DNA of 64,000 bases from assembly GCA_030068075.1 (NCBI GenBank), contig CM057837.1, positions 26,957,089-27,021,088 on the forward strand, in the 5' to 3' direction. Shown here in pieces: positions 10,961-24,900 of this stretch. Position numbers and translations under genes: made by a program. Source of the DNA: Paguma larvata (taxonomy: Eukaryota > Chordata > Mammalia > Carnivora > Viverridae). Each line of letters starts with the position of its first letter. The first letter of the stretch is position 1. Under the pieces are notes generated by a model that saw only the letters and a list, made by a program, of their open reading frames with translations, had not been told where the DNA came from and did not search any database.

Positions 10961-13836
10961 TATTTGATCGTACTTTTCATCTTTACCTGGCAAACCAAAC
11001 CCAAAATTTGCCCTGAATGAGATACTGGATTATGTAATCTTTTATGTATATGTTAAATCGCGCAGCAAAACCGAGACAGTCGAGAATTGGATGTAGTTTT
11101 TTTAAATGGCGCACTCGGAAGGGATGCCTTCCCTGCTCTGTCAGCGATCGCTTGTGAGCGTTCCTTTCTCTGCCGTGTGAAGCCGCGTGTCAGAATGCAC
11201 AGAAGATGGGCCTTACCGGCTGCGGAGATGCGCGTTTTCTTTGAGGATGTTAGGTTTCTTTTTTTGTATTTTGTGTTGTCATGCTGCTGTTGTGGAAATG
11301 GGAATTGCATAGCACTGACTAGGTATTTTCCATTTTAAGGGTGTTATTTCCTGTTACCTTTATGACAAATGAGATTCCTTCAGAAATGCAGGATGTTTTC
11401 ATCATTTATAAGGAGAGTAACCATGTTCCTCGAGTGTTGTTGTTGTTTTCTTTTTTTCCTTCCATGTGTATTTATATATAATGTCTTGTTCTAGTAAAAT
11501 AAACTTATTTAGTGTGGTGTTACAGAATTCCGATTAAAAGAAAAAATAAAATTCTCTTCTTTTCCTTGTATAAGTGGCAAAACATATGGAAAGTGTTTGC
11601 CGTTCAGACACAGACATTGCGAAGATACTGATGCCGTGTTAATTAAACACCCGTGAAGAATGAGTAAAGTAATCAAGATGGAATTCTTGAATAAATAGTT
11701 TAGTTTGAGATTTAATTTTTCATATTTATCCCCTTGGTGCTAATCACCATGGATATGAGAGATGGGATTTTGAGAAGTAAGTAATTGCGAGTTTGGGGCA
11801 GAAACCCTTTATGAATTAAATGTGTACGTGCGTGGTAGGTGTCCTTTTGGAAATCAGGTATATTGGTTTTTAATCAGTCCCGTTTTCTTTTTTCAAGAAG
11901 CAGTGACTGGGACCTGCTGATAAAGCCTTTGCTCAGAGGCGCAGACCCCAGAGTTCTTAAAGCCTTTTCCAACCATAATAAGTGAAACTAATTTTTGATG
12001 TTTAACATTTATAAGCCTGTGAAACCAATAGGGCATTATAAATATTGAAAAAAAATGAAGCCCAAAGTAGAACCATGCCTGTGAATGGGCGTTGAACGCA
12101 GTCCCTCAGAAAACGCAACCGCAGTATGCCAGCTGTCCGTGCGCTGGCCTTATGACATAGCAAGTGCATATTCTTCCAGAATCACATTCCCTGAAACTTA
12201 CGATGACATTGAGGATATATATATTACCTGGTTTGAGGGGAAGGCTCAAATTCACATGTTCGAAGCCTGGATTGTGCTAACATCTTTGGTTTTGCCACGT
12301 CGTAATGGAGTTGCTTTGGGACTGTCCCTCCTGCTGATGAAATACTTGCTGTTAACAGTCTTGGAGGACAGAGAGAGAGAGGAGAAATATATTTGGGTTT
12401 GTGTCATACTGGTGAAACTGTTCTAATTTGAAATTTTAAAAAAAGTTGTGTTTTTAAAAAAATATATCACTTACACATGCACACAGAGTATTTGAGCATA
12501 TTTGTGGTTTGTTAACCTCAGGCCTGAATTGGAAGTACATTCCATTTGTTCGTTGATAGTGATCCTTAAAAATCCCATCTTTTGGTCCTAGTCTTTTCTG
12601 ACACATGATCTTTTTTACAGTCCACGCGATACCAATTTTTATAGAAGTCAGTAGAAACAAAGATTTTAAAATTAAGTGCTAAAGTCTAGATTGACTTCAG
12701 TAGGCAGCACTTAGGTTGGATGTCACGTTTTGGGAAGAGAGTTTTTCTCTAGGCATTTTCACGTTAGTCTGCCGTAGATAAGTAAAACCCCCTTGGTTCG
12801 GCAGCAGTGCGTCCACCAGGGAATGAATGACATCTGCATGAAGTAGATGCACTTCCCAGGTCGATTTCAGTTACAACCGGACAGTGTCAGAGGAGAAATG
12901 AATGGGGAGTAGAGGTTGCCTGTGAATTTCGTTTGAACTTCGTATAGAGCCTATGCCTTAAAGATGACTTTTCCTATAAAGGACTCCCGATAGGACGGCC
13001 TTTGGCAGCAAAACTAAACTTAATTCTTTGAAAACATCGGTACTTCGTGTTGTAAGGTGATAATTATTTTGTGTAACCTAGAAAGAGTATTACATTGGCA
13101 GTATGAATTAAACTGAGAATTAAATTCTAATTTTGTTAAATTAAGACTACTTAAAGTTTTGGATTCCGAAACATAAGCAAAGTTAATAATGCTGAAATAT
13201 AGATAGTTTGTTAATATTTAAATAACAAAGGTAGGAATGACCTTTTAAAAAAAACTGATGTTTGAGTTGATTGTGTTCTTTCCCAGTTAAATAATGCTCT
13301 CTTAATTTGGGGAGATGGCTAATTTGTAGCCTACGCTCTATTTCTAGAGCAACTTCCCAAAACTCTGGAGGCGTTCTCATTGAAGAAGGGTGTATACACC
13401 TTTGAGATCGTTTCTGCATCGGGCGTCGCATCTCAGACGTCCTTCCTCAGAGCTGCCGCTTCCTCGGAGATGCCGCGGGGGCTGCGGCGCTCGCTCGGGC
13501 AGGCAGGGTTCTCCGGCGCGCTTGGTCAGGCCGTGGCTTCTCGGGGGCACTCTGGCTACCATTCACTGTCTTCATTTTGGTTTTTAGTTTTATGTTGATG
13601 TACATGCCCTGTTGTCTTAATGGAATAAGAGCTTGAATTACCCCGCCCGCCCCGGATAATACGATTTCGGCCGACTTACCTGTCAGAGTACCTGGGACAT
13701 TATCATATATAGGGTTCAGAATTGAAATGTTGGTTTAAATTTTTAAAATAGAGATTCTGTCAAACTTGGGAAGTTTAAAGTTATCCTTCATCAGTGCTGT
13801 TTTCAAAGCTCTAATATATTTGCGTCACATACTAAG

Positions 13837-13839
13837 AAA

Positions 13840-13870
<31 letters not shown>

Positions 13871-13873
13871 ATC
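13837..13873 (+). repeat. (AAAT)n microsatellite
   Basis: About nine tandem AAAT units in the FAM204A intron. Confidence 0.95.
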
Positions 13874-15099
13874 GAAGCCAAATTGAAAGACCGATTACAG
13901 TGAAGCAAATCTTGTTGTTCTAAGCCCGTTTATTCTACAGTCCCGAGAGCAAAATTATTTTCTTCGCATTTTTGTGAATACTTTTCTTGGGTAGAAATAA
14001 CAACCATGTTTCCAAAGGTAAAGCAGTCCGTTCAGATGTGAGGCTGAACGCATTTTCCAGTTAGCTGTTGTAGGAATTTCTCGCTGGGATATATGACCCT
14101 AAGGAGGACGCCAGGTACTTTCTGTTTTCGTAATTATTGTGATCTCTCGCCGCTGGAGATTGGGTCAACAAAGTAAAATGCATTAAATATTCCATATATA
14201 TAGACTCTAAAATGTCTTCATTTCAACCTTTCATTTTTAGAGAGACAATATTATTTCTGTTGCTAGTTCCAGGAGGTGCGTATGGAGAATACGTTATGTC
14301 ATAAGAAGTCATCTATGCCTGCAAACTCTCTGGCAAAATGTGCTTTATGTCTGTCTTTGAGATTTTACTGCTCTGCCTTCTGTCCCTTACCTTTTCTTCC
14401 CCCCCCCCACCCCTTCCAGTTAGACAGGAGAGTTTAGGACCATTTTCTTTGTGGTGTATTCCACTGATTGGCAGCGGAAAGGAATCTAGGAGGCTGGGGA
14501 GAGAAAAGCCCTCACCGAGCAGCCTTCTGCTGTCACCGCGTGCTCAGCCCCCTGGGGAAGTCGGGTGTCCTCTGCCTTGGCGGGGCTCCGTGTGTCTGTT
14601 AAGGATCATCTAGAACTGACTTACTTTCATTAACTTTGGTCATTTCTCAGTGGTTTTTTAATTTACATGTTCTTCTGTGTATCATTTTGTAGTCCGAGCT
14701 GAGTCCAGGGGGCTTTTAAATGGTGATTTTTAATTCTTTGAAGCCTTGTTCTCCTTAGTTCCTCGAAGTCATTTCAGTTGTTTCATATAGATGAACAGTT
14801 AGCACAATGTATGGAAAATAAGCTGTGCCCTTCCAGGTGAGGGCAGGTCTAGCTATTCGAATTCCTTTACGTTGAGTGTAAAGATCTATTCATTCCCTTA
14901 AGAATTGTGTAGAGCCTTGAAGTTGGAGCATTTTAATACGAGAAAAATAAAAACGGTACCGAGCGATGGGCTTTTCTCTCCGCTTTTTAGGTGAGTCTCC
15001 TAATACCTTCTCGCATTGACGATGCTGTCTTTTAACCTTTGGGGTATGATTGGGCGATCACCTACAATGGCGGTCCTCATGCTCTCTTTTAATTATGTT

Positions 15100-15480
15100 T
15101 ATCTGTGCTTTTAACAAACCTTAAGAAAAGATTTCAGATGTTACAAGTCTAATTAAAGAGACAGACAAAGCACAGTTTATACTGTAGATTTTTTCTGCAG
15201 TTCAATTAATCAGCATGTTTTCTCTTTTAATTAAAACCATTTTAGTAAATTAAAGCCCACAGCAAAACACATATATAATTTGTTTGTAATTAGCTCTTAA
15301 TTGGTGGTAGTTGAAGCTTAGCACCCTTGGTTTCTTTCTTCATGATTGCCATTTTATTAGCAGCCAGTCATTAATTAATCTTTTTCTAATTAGCTTATAA
15401 AACTGTTGATGGCACATTATTGTAAATGTGATTTTAAGTTCAAAGCTTGTTAATAAGCTTTCTTACTTAGGAGAACAGAG
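15100..15480. promoter_or_regulatory. Candidate intronic homeodomain-rich enhancer
   Basis: This repeat-free AT-rich segment has five exact TAATTA palindromes, at 15150, 15228, 15287, 15372 and 15387. It also has further near-cores (caattaatc, cttaattgg, cattaattaatc). TAATTA is the core bound by many homeodomain proteins (EMX, LHX, DLX and others). Such clusters in a repeat-poor intron are typical of conserved developmental enhancers. The motif cluster is seen; enhancer function is inferred. Confidence 0.45.
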
Positions 15481-15849
15481 ATAAAGAAATTGCTGAAAAC
15501 AGTACTACAGTTCTTTTAAAAAAAAAACTGTCTTTCTTATGGGGACTGTGTAAAGCATCTAACAGCTTATGGTTAATTTTTTAATGCTTTTTTTCCCTTA
15601 TGAATGGGATAAGTTGCTTGAATATAAATCATCTATATCCAGGAGTAATTTCAACAGTATAACATCTTTTCACCCTCCTTTGGAATACAGTAATCTACAT
15701 ATAATTTGAAGCCTTAATAGTCATCATTAAAACAGGTGTTATATAAACTATTTCGCTATGAAATCAAAGTTGAGTATATGAATCCAAGTATATCTTCTTA
15801 CAGCTCATAGACCAAATACATATTATTTTTATAAATTGTAGGGTGAATA

Positions 15850-15920
15850 GTGTGTGTATATATATGTATATACACACACACATGCGTCTACAGGATATAT
15901 ATATGTATATATATATGATG
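15850..15920. repeat. TA/TG dinucleotide tract with inverted repeat
   Basis: GTGTGTATATATATG followed by TATATACACACACAC forms a near-perfect palindrome. A second (AT)-rich run follows at 15895-15917. Confidence 0.85.
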
Positions 15921-16619
15921 TGTTTTTTAAAACATATTTTGTTGGGTTATGCTTTGAAAGTATAAATTACTTGGCTTTGGCTGATAGGCAGTTGTGAGTA
16001 TAAAATAAACGACAGGTGCTTGTACAGTTGTGTACACACACAGATGCACTGGTACACAAACGTGTAGGCGTGTGCATGTACTTTTTAAAAGGACAGAGAG
16101 GTTAGGCTGTTTACTGTAACAGGGAAGATGACTTGAAGTCCAGTCGGAGTTTAAATGATTGGGCATAGCATAGCCTGTTTGTGGCCGTCACAGCCTTGGC
16201 ATCTCAGGTGTGACCACGGAGAGGTCCCGGTCCAAACGCAGACACCCCGAATGTTCTGTATAGCACACACCACATTAAATCGTGGTTTAACACATTAGCC
16301 GCATCATATTCTTTATTAAAATATACTACAGATTTCACGAAACTCCTCATCCACACAGGGTTCTGAGCTATTTATCAATATTAGTGCAAAGTTTTGAAAG
16401 TTATAGAAAACACAACGCATTCTCAGTCCCTGGAAGAGCTTTTTCTTATTTGCTTTTTGAACTTTCCATGTGATTTCAACTTTGGCTATTTCTTTGCTTG
16501 TTTTTAAGAAGGCATTTTATGATGCCATGCAAGAGACACTAGAAAGGGATAGCTGACAAGGAAAAAATTAAAAATTGGATAAAAAGTAAATGAATAATGT
16601 CATATTACCAAAAAGATGA

Positions 16620-17000
16620 GAGGCTAATTTGTGCCGACTTTTTGCTAATTTTGTTCAAGCCTCAAAATGAGGAGCTGTCACCCGTTCTGTGTAGCACTGA
16701 TGACAGTGCCAATGATCCATGAAATAAGCTGCCGCTGGCTTTGTTCTGATAAGAATGAACAAATCTGCACAATGTTCGGCTCCCAGAATCTCATTTTCAT
16801 ACTTGCATGCAGGCTAAAAGAAATAAGCTGTTTGCAGGCTTGATTAATCAGACATTGGAGGGGTTTTTGTCTCTTTGATCTCTTTCGTCTCCTAGGTAAC
16901 TTGCTTGACATTAATGTTGAGCTCGAGTAAAGACAATCAGGAATTGTCGACCAAACTGATATAAAAATTAAAGACCTTAACACTTTAAGGACTCCAGTAA
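16620..17000. promoter_or_regulatory. Candidate repeat-poor regulatory block
   Basis: A unique-looking stretch with no recognisable repeat. It contains GATAAG, TGATTAATCA, TTTGATCTCTTT (TCF/LEF-like) and GACATTAATG motifs. It follows the homeodomain-rich block in the same intron. Suggestive composition only. Confidence 0.25.
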
Positions 17001-17439
17001 TGGTTCCGCTTTACTTCAGAAAACATCTGTTTTCATTTAATTAAAGAACAAAAGAGAATAGCATAAATATTTTTCATAGAGACCTATTATTCCATAAAAA
17101 GTTAAAGTATGATAATTGGTATTTTTAAATAAGGGCCTTGAAAGTGTTCTGAAGGGAGGAAAACTTCATAAATCTGCTACAAGCTAGTAATTTCGAGATG
17201 AGTAAAATATTTTATGAAACGGATAAGAAGTTTACAGTTGTGCCAGATTAAGCCGTTTGAATCAGATGCTTCCGATGATTATCAGCAAACCGTAGCATGG
17301 CGGAGGTTTAGCGAGAAAAACCAACTTTATTTTGGGAGTTTGTCTTTTAAAAATCTCTACTGGGTTACAAGATGCGCCATTATATCTCTTTTACAAGCCA
17401 ATATGATTTACACATGCGAAACCTGTACAATTGAAAGGA

Positions 17440-17830
17440 ATTAAAAAAATGTCGCCGTGCATTTGCTTGAGGTTATGCAGACGCTTTTACAAATCTTCCA
17501 AGTGGCTGTAAAGATGAATGCCCCAAGGGTCCAGCCAGGGCCCTGCTTTTCCAACCAGCTAAAGCCCTTATCTTAAATCCAAGCAAAGTACCATTAATCT
17601 TTTTGAAAGACCTTTTATGGCTTTTAATATATCCCAAATTAGAACATTTTACACCCTTGGTTCCTGAAATATGGTGATAAAAAGCCTTTAGAGCTTAATT
17701 TTCCTTACCGCTTGCTCTGACCAATTTGCAGTTCTTTGTGATAATGTTTAGACACCTTAATTAAAATGCAGCAAAATATTGGATGTTCTATATGGAAAAT
17801 GCTGATACTTTGGCTACACATACAAGAAAC
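17440..17830. promoter_or_regulatory. Second candidate repeat-poor regulatory block
   Basis: No transposon signature. Contains CCATTAATC, a CCTTAATTAAAA core and CCAAT-type sequence. Together with 15.1-15.5 and 16.6-17.0 kb it gives a cluster of unique sequence within one intron. Function is inferred. Confidence 0.22.
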
Positions 17831-20800
17831 TCTGTATATATTTTTATTCATTTAAAAAATTTTCTTTCCACGTTGTGTTACTATAGTTATCTGATGACCC
17901 AAAACATTTTTTTTTAATATAAAAACCATTGACTATGCTTTTGTGATGTTTACTTTGGGCGCGAGGATGCATTTTTCTCCTTACAGAAGTGAAAGGGGGA
18001 TTCTCGTTGGCCTATATTATTTGTAATACTGAAACATAGCACGATATTCTTTAATCTTCAGGAACTCGGCTTAGTCATCTTGCCCGGGAAAATGAGTTTC
18101 TTCTCAACTTTCTCTTCCATAGAAGATCTTATTATCCTTTCATATTTCCAGATATTTCCATTCTGTTTTTCTTTCTTCGCAGGAATAAGTGAGACGCATT
18201 TTAAGCATGTGAAGGACACAGAATCGATACGACTTTTCATCATCATTATAAGCTAAAAGATTCTTTCTGTAAATACATAGACCAGGCTTGTTGAATGTTT
18301 ATCAGTTGAAGAACATTCCATTTAACCTAACCCAAGGCAAAATACAGTTAGAAAATACATCTTTTTCACGAAGAGGTCCGTTTGAAGGTACAGTGTTGCC
18401 TACGTACCCACTCATTCATTATATGCACTTAGTCCACAGGAATGATGGAGCCCTCTCATGTAAACACATGTTTCATGCACTTTAATGGATTATTTTTAAC
18501 AAACTCCTACCATGTCTTACGGAATATATGCTCTGAATCCTTACTGTGATGCTGAATATGCTGACTTGGCCCTAACGTGGCCAAGAAAACGAAAAGCTCA
18601 TACGTCCTTAGAGCGTCTGACTGTGTTGAGATGAAGAATCCCACTTAAGTTGAACACACTGAGGTACTCTCTGGTTTATCAGTCCCCAACCCAGAAAACC
18701 CACGTTGGGAAATTTCAATAAGTTAAACATGTAAGCTACATCTTAATTTATAACAGTTTTACGAAATAATGTTTTCACGTGGTTAATGGTACATGGTGGA
18801 TACGGTTTGGACCATTTTTGTTTTATTCTCCAAGCACAGGCTCAATTTAAATAGAAGATGAACTAGCCGAATGGGACTTCGGTTGGGACTGGACTTGGCA
18901 AAACTGTATCATAAATCAGATTTGCATTTGATATATAATACATAGGAATGTAGTTAAATAGAAAAACACAGAGTTCTACGTTTTTACCTTTTGGAGGATG
19001 AGGGGCAGGGAAGATACTGACTATTCTACGTGAATGTGGTGAGACCTAGCGCACATGTGAGCACAGGTGGCAAGCTGTGTTTTATGATAGTGGACAGTTT
19101 ACTGGGTGCATTTGCTGCTCCCCTGCTCACCCACAGCACCCCACGTCCCCGGCTGCCTGGCGGCGTGAGTAGTCGTGGCCAGAGGACTGTGGGCAGAAAT
19201 GATGCGTGTCACTTCTGGGCTGAAGCACTTAAGAGCCGGTGTGAGCCCCTCTAGCCGCCTCTTCCTGTGCGGCAGCGAGCCTGAAAGTCGCACGTTGAGA
19301 TGCTGGCGCCACAAGGTGGAGGAGAGCCCAGCCAGGCCGCGGCTGACCGGGAGTGAAACGAGAAGTCAGAGCACAGCCGGTGGGATTGGGGGCTCCGTCT
19401 GATAAGGGCAGTTTCGGCTGGCCTCACGTGCCAGGTGCTGGCCTGATTTTCATGTTTATGACGGATGGATGGTTTGTCAGTGGAACCCATCTTAATGATA
19501 AATTAGCCGCAGCATCCTTCCCGGTTCATTTTCACTGTAGATGATGATGCCGTAGCCCTTTGACTCTTCACCCTTTTTTAGTTGACGTTTCTGAACTTTT
19601 CTGTGATGAACAACTGGAAACAAAAAGACGACCAAGAGAAGGCAGTATTGGAACAGTCTGGCAGTTGGCGACCCCTTCTTCCCAGCCCCCGGTGTGAAAA
19701 TAAGCCTGGTTTTGTTCGGTGCTGTATCTCTGGTGCCTAGAACAGTGCCTGGCGAAACCATGCATTTGTGCCCTCACGATATTTGTTGAGTGACTGTCGT
19801 CGGGGAAAAAGATAATGGAGATAGTAGTGCTGCTCATACCGGCTTGAGTTTTGAGACTCTGAGGTCGGCCTGGTTTCCCAGGTGGGCGCTTAAGTCACAA
19901 TCGATCCTCTTTCGTCGGTGCCTTTGCTATTGGTGTTGACCAGTCCAGCGCTCTGGTTTGATGGTTGGGTTGCTTCCATTCTTTATGTATACTCTTACCT
20001 GGACTGGAAAATCAAATCCCTGCGTGCTCTCGCTTGTAAACCCCAAGCGGCACTCGATTCCTACATGTTTGTTTCATCCTACAGGAAACTGTTCTCCAAA
20101 CTAAGCTGAAAGAAATGTCAAGCATGTCAAACCTCATTTTCCTAAACCAACTTCTCATGCGTGCGGTCTTAACCCACAGTGCCTCACCATTGGCCTCCAG
20201 ATCCCTAACACTCAGGCTTTAACACATTGATTTGACAGTGGCTTCCAGGTCCTTTCTTCTCCTCCACAAGTCTTTTGTCCAGTACTGTTCATTAGGGTGA
20301 GTCTGGGGAAAGGAAGGGAAAGAAACCCCAGAAGGAGATGGTTAGCCTTTGTTGTTCAACCTGGGTTCTTAACAGATACCTTTGAGCTCTTCATGTAGGC
20401 AGGTGTTTTTAAAACCAGAGCCCCCAGAACTGGAAGGTCACCATACTGTCCTGGAGATACTCTCTGAGGAACAGGCCTGTAGCCAGAGAGCTGTGTAGAG
20501 CAGAGTATGGTAACTGTAGATGATGGCATAGAGGCTGAAGGGCCAGGGAAATACAGAGACGAAGACTGTTTTAGGTTGACTTGGAGAAAACTTCGGGGGT
20601 AGAGGTGGGGTGGGTAGGAGGCTTTGTTTTAATTGGACCTAACCGGACTGGGGCAGGTAGGTGTTGGGCGGAGCAGGGATAGAGGGGCCTGCGGAGGGAA
20701 CACTTAGGTGCTGTGGTCCGCCTGCCCAGCCTTTTCACCTCTTAGCACCCCTTACATTCTCTCCTCTATCAGTGAATTAAAAGCTGTTGCCCATCATGCA

Positions 20801-21274
20801 AAGTGCATTTATGAAGCAGTAATTAGCTTTCCCATGTTTTATTAATCACATCTATGACTGCCAATCAGAGCTTCTGATCAGCACAAGATAGCCGATGTGG
20901 CCATACTGAGTTGCTGTAATTCTAGCCCAGAGCAAAGAAACTTGATGTCTCTGTCAGTCTGCGCAGCCTTATCAGGGGTAAATTCCTGTTTGGCCTACTG
21001 AAATGCTGGAATAGCTTGAAGATCTTCATCCTATCCTTGCGGACCCTCGAGGGGCTCTGTTTGGGAAGGATTTCCATCCAGGAGACTGGCACAACCGGGG
21101 TCCGGGGCCTGTGGGAGGTAAGGGAAATACAGGCCACGTCGAGTGCCTTTGTTTACTTGGCTTGTTCGCGGGGGCCCGAGCGTAGGAATTTCTAATCTCG
21201 GAGGTATGGCTGCCGTACCCACTCGTTCTCAAGCGTCCGCGTTGCTGTAATTCTTGTCTCAGCTGAAATACTGA

Positions 21275-21713
<439 letters not shown>

Positions 21714-21765
21714 GTTTGAAGCGAAGAAGAGGTGGGAAACCAAGAGCAACATGGGATACATGTAG
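21714..21765 (+). CDS. FAM204A: FAM204A terminal coding exon with stop codon
   Basis: The first base completes the split Gly codon. The exon then encodes FEAKKRWETKSNMGYM and ends in TAG at 21763-21765. This C-terminal tail is the most recognisable part of the family. With the two exons upstream it gives 82 continuous residues of the C-terminus. There is no sign of damage: no frameshift, no premature stop, and intact splice sites. The gene is therefore probably functional here, and the rest of it lies upstream of the window. Confidence 0.93.
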
Positions 21766-21945
21766 CCCGCCAGCGCTCTCAAGACACTGAGTCTTCGCTG
21801 GGCTCTTCACTGGGGTCCTCAGCCGCTCAGTTGACTGAGAAGATATTCCTGCTTATGTTAACTGTGTCAGGAGGCTGCTGAAAGTCAGAAAAAGGAGCAT
21901 AAAATGTGGGATTTCATTATTAAATCTTTTTAGTCTCTTTCTAGA
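21766..21945 (+). other. FAM204A: FAM204A 3' UTR, proximal part
   Basis: Non-coding sequence after the stop. An ATTAAA hexamer at 21919-21924, followed by a T-rich stretch, is a plausible poly(A) signal. That would make a UTR of about 170-180 nt. A longer UTR using a distal signal cannot be excluded, since AT-rich sequence continues to about 22.4 kb. Confidence 0.5.
21919..21924 (+). terminator. Candidate poly(A) signal ATTAAA
   Basis: The second most common mammalian poly(A) hexamer, about 155 nt after the FAM204A stop, followed within 30 nt by T-rich sequence. This is inferred from position and motif only. Confidence 0.45.
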
Positions 21946-24900
21946 GAGTTCATTCTGTTGACATGAATGAGGTGGAGCATTCTGTTACTTGTACACGAAA
22001 TCTAAGTATAGGTACCAGGAGAGAAGATAGGATTTCATAATTATTATTTCTGTGCGCCTCCAGTATAAAACCAGTTTCACTTTTCATCCGTTTGGTGTAG
22101 CATCGCCAGTGAGCTCCTCGCACTTCCTTAGCTGTGCCCAGTGTACCTGAACTTCCTTTACAATTGTGTTTGTAAGATTGGCATTCGTTTTTAATGGATT
22201 AGTCATAAATGCAAGGAAGTCTCAGTCGATTCTGTCTTCACAGATGACTTCAGTTATCTTAATGTTATCAAAGTAATTCTTGGTTCTTTATTGCAGGTAA
22301 TAGAGTTGATATTTCCCAGTCAAATAATGAAAGCAATTGATTAATATTTGTATACCTTGAGATAAAATACCATAATTTTAAGAAGGGCAGAAAGTAGTAT
22401 TTGGGGGAGGATTTAAATTTGGCTCAGCCCGGAAATGTCCTCCTAAATATCTCTGTCAGCCACCTCGTTCCTTAAATTATGATGTGGCTCTTAGAAGAGA
22501 AAATGGCACAACCGCTCAAGGCAGTCACACCTCCAGACAGTATAACTCGGAACCTTCCAGGAACGTAGTTTGATTATTTTTACTCCTTTTCCGCATTCCT
22601 TCTTAAAAGATTGGGCGAGTTAGTGAGGGTAAGGTGGATTGGTGCATGGGAAGCAGTTATCGCAGGATGCGTGTCTCATAGGCCCAGCCAGAGGGGCTCT
22701 GAGAAGTCCCGTGAGAAGCTGGCAGGGGAGACTGGGTGTCGCGTAGCTCGGCCCCTCCCTGCCAAGTGCTTGCAGGAGGGAAGAACTGCTCACTGCTTCA
22801 TCCGTTCACCTGCCCTCCTCAGCCTCCGCCAGCAGTTTCCTCGTTGTCTGGCGTCAGCTTTCCCGGGGTCAATAATATAAATTCAGGAACACGGAAAATG
22901 AGTCATGATGATCGTTTTATTATTATTATTTTGTTTTTACAATAGTAACAAAATTTTCATTATTTGTGATAGCATTTTTTCTATGTTCTGGAATAAGTTA
23001 ATAACCAGTTGGTATTTAAGAGAGCAAAAATTCTATCATGCTTCCACTTCGGTGAGAAAAACCAGTATGGAAAAAGCAAAATTTTAGGAGGTTGTGTATC
23101 TACTTACAGAATTCATCATGAAAAAGCGTCCAGACCAAATACTGGAAACTCTTATGTTTTATGATTTAATATCCCCATGACGTTACACTTCAAACTCCTA
23201 ATAGGTGAATGCAGACTTACAGTATAGGAATCTTTTCCCTAAAAAATCCATCGTGGGGGAGCTGTCCATCACACAGTCCAGTGTCCTGTCTGAAGTGAAG
23301 AATGCTGTTGTTGGCGGGCGGGTGGTGTGGACATCCGTGTGCGCGGGGCCCGGAGGTGGGCATCTCCCCGCGGCCTCTGCCTCAGTTTTCTTTTCCTGTG
23401 TCGCCTTCCTAAGAGCGTTTAGTGACCCTTGCAGGCATGTGTTAACTCTGTTCCTGCTGAGGCCTGGCCAGAGTGGCCTCTCTGGGGGCTAGTTTGGGAG
23501 CCTGTGATCCAGAGTCAAGCCGTCGAAGCCCGTCTTCAGCCTGTCCCGCGCGGACCCTCGTGCTGCCCTGCCCTGCCCTGCCCGGGGCTCAGACGCGGAG
23601 TGGAGCATTTTAACCCGGCGAAGGTGCTGTGGCGGAATCGGGTGTAGCAGCGGACTCATTGGACAAGGGGAGCCAGATCTCATAAGTCTCCATTTTGGGG
23701 GGCCCTGGGTTGTGAAAAGCTCTAAAATATGGTACAGCAGGTCGGGGAGGGGGGTAAGAGAGGGATTCGGGGGGAGAGAAAGGGACTGGTTGTCTTTGAC
23801 TGACCCTGCTGGCATGTCGTTTGGGACCAGCTTTCATTTTACCGGCTTTAATTTGCATTAGACATTTTGCTCAGTAAAGCAATAAAATGGGAACATTATT
23901 CTTAGAGCACCCACGTTGCCCAAACGTAGTCATTTGTCTTCTCCATCTGTCCACAGCGAAATGAGGATCCTTTTTGGATCAGTAATAACTTCAGTTCCCG
24001 AAGCTTCAGCATGTGCCTTCACTACGGCTCGAGTGCCTGAATTAGACGAAGGGCGTAAACGCCGGTTATTGTTAACTGAGATTAATATGTTTCAGGTCGT
24101 CGGCATGGCATTAACGTGACGATGATTTACTGGCTGAGTACTTCAGGCTAAAACAACTCACGAAGGAACAGTAATTTTGAGCTTTATAGCGCTGGTTCTG
24201 AGAAGCAAAGTTGGTAGTGCGTTCTTGCTGGGAGCCCTCAGGATGTTTCTGATTTTCAACAGAACGTTCTATTTCTTTCACCAAAAGGAGAGTTTGAATA
24301 TATAATCTCAGGTTTGCTATAATTAGTTCTGATGACAGAGTTAAATACCTTGGCCAAAACCGTAAATCACTAGTTAAACAGGTTTCTGCAACTGATCATA
24401 AATCTCAAAACACTTGTTTTTTTAGAGAGACAGCTCCAGGAGGGGCAGGCCCCGGGTGGGGATAAAATGTTACTCGAACTCTGAGTAACAGCCCAGAACC
24501 TCACATTTAAAATCCACCTATTTCCCTGATACCTTTGGTCCGAAATGTTCTCTTTTCAGTATTTTAATAACCTAGCTTGTTGTTTACCCTAAGACAAGTT
24601 TGAATTTAATTCTTAAAATATGAAGGTTAATTTTCGAAATGTCCAAATTTCTGCTTGTTAGGTAAAGATACCACCGTTTTAGAAATGTTATGTCCGGCTA
24701 ACTTATAGGAAACACTGTATGAGGTTGATATTTGAATAAGAGGCCAGTTGTGTGTGTGTTTTTTTATGAGATAAGGTTTGGGGGAAACAAGGTGATGTCA
24801 TGTCAGACCTCATTTTGGAAAATCAACTTCATGATACCCAGTAGTCAAATTCAGAACCGACCGAAACAATTCAAGTTTTTCCATGTTGGCAGAAGTTGCT

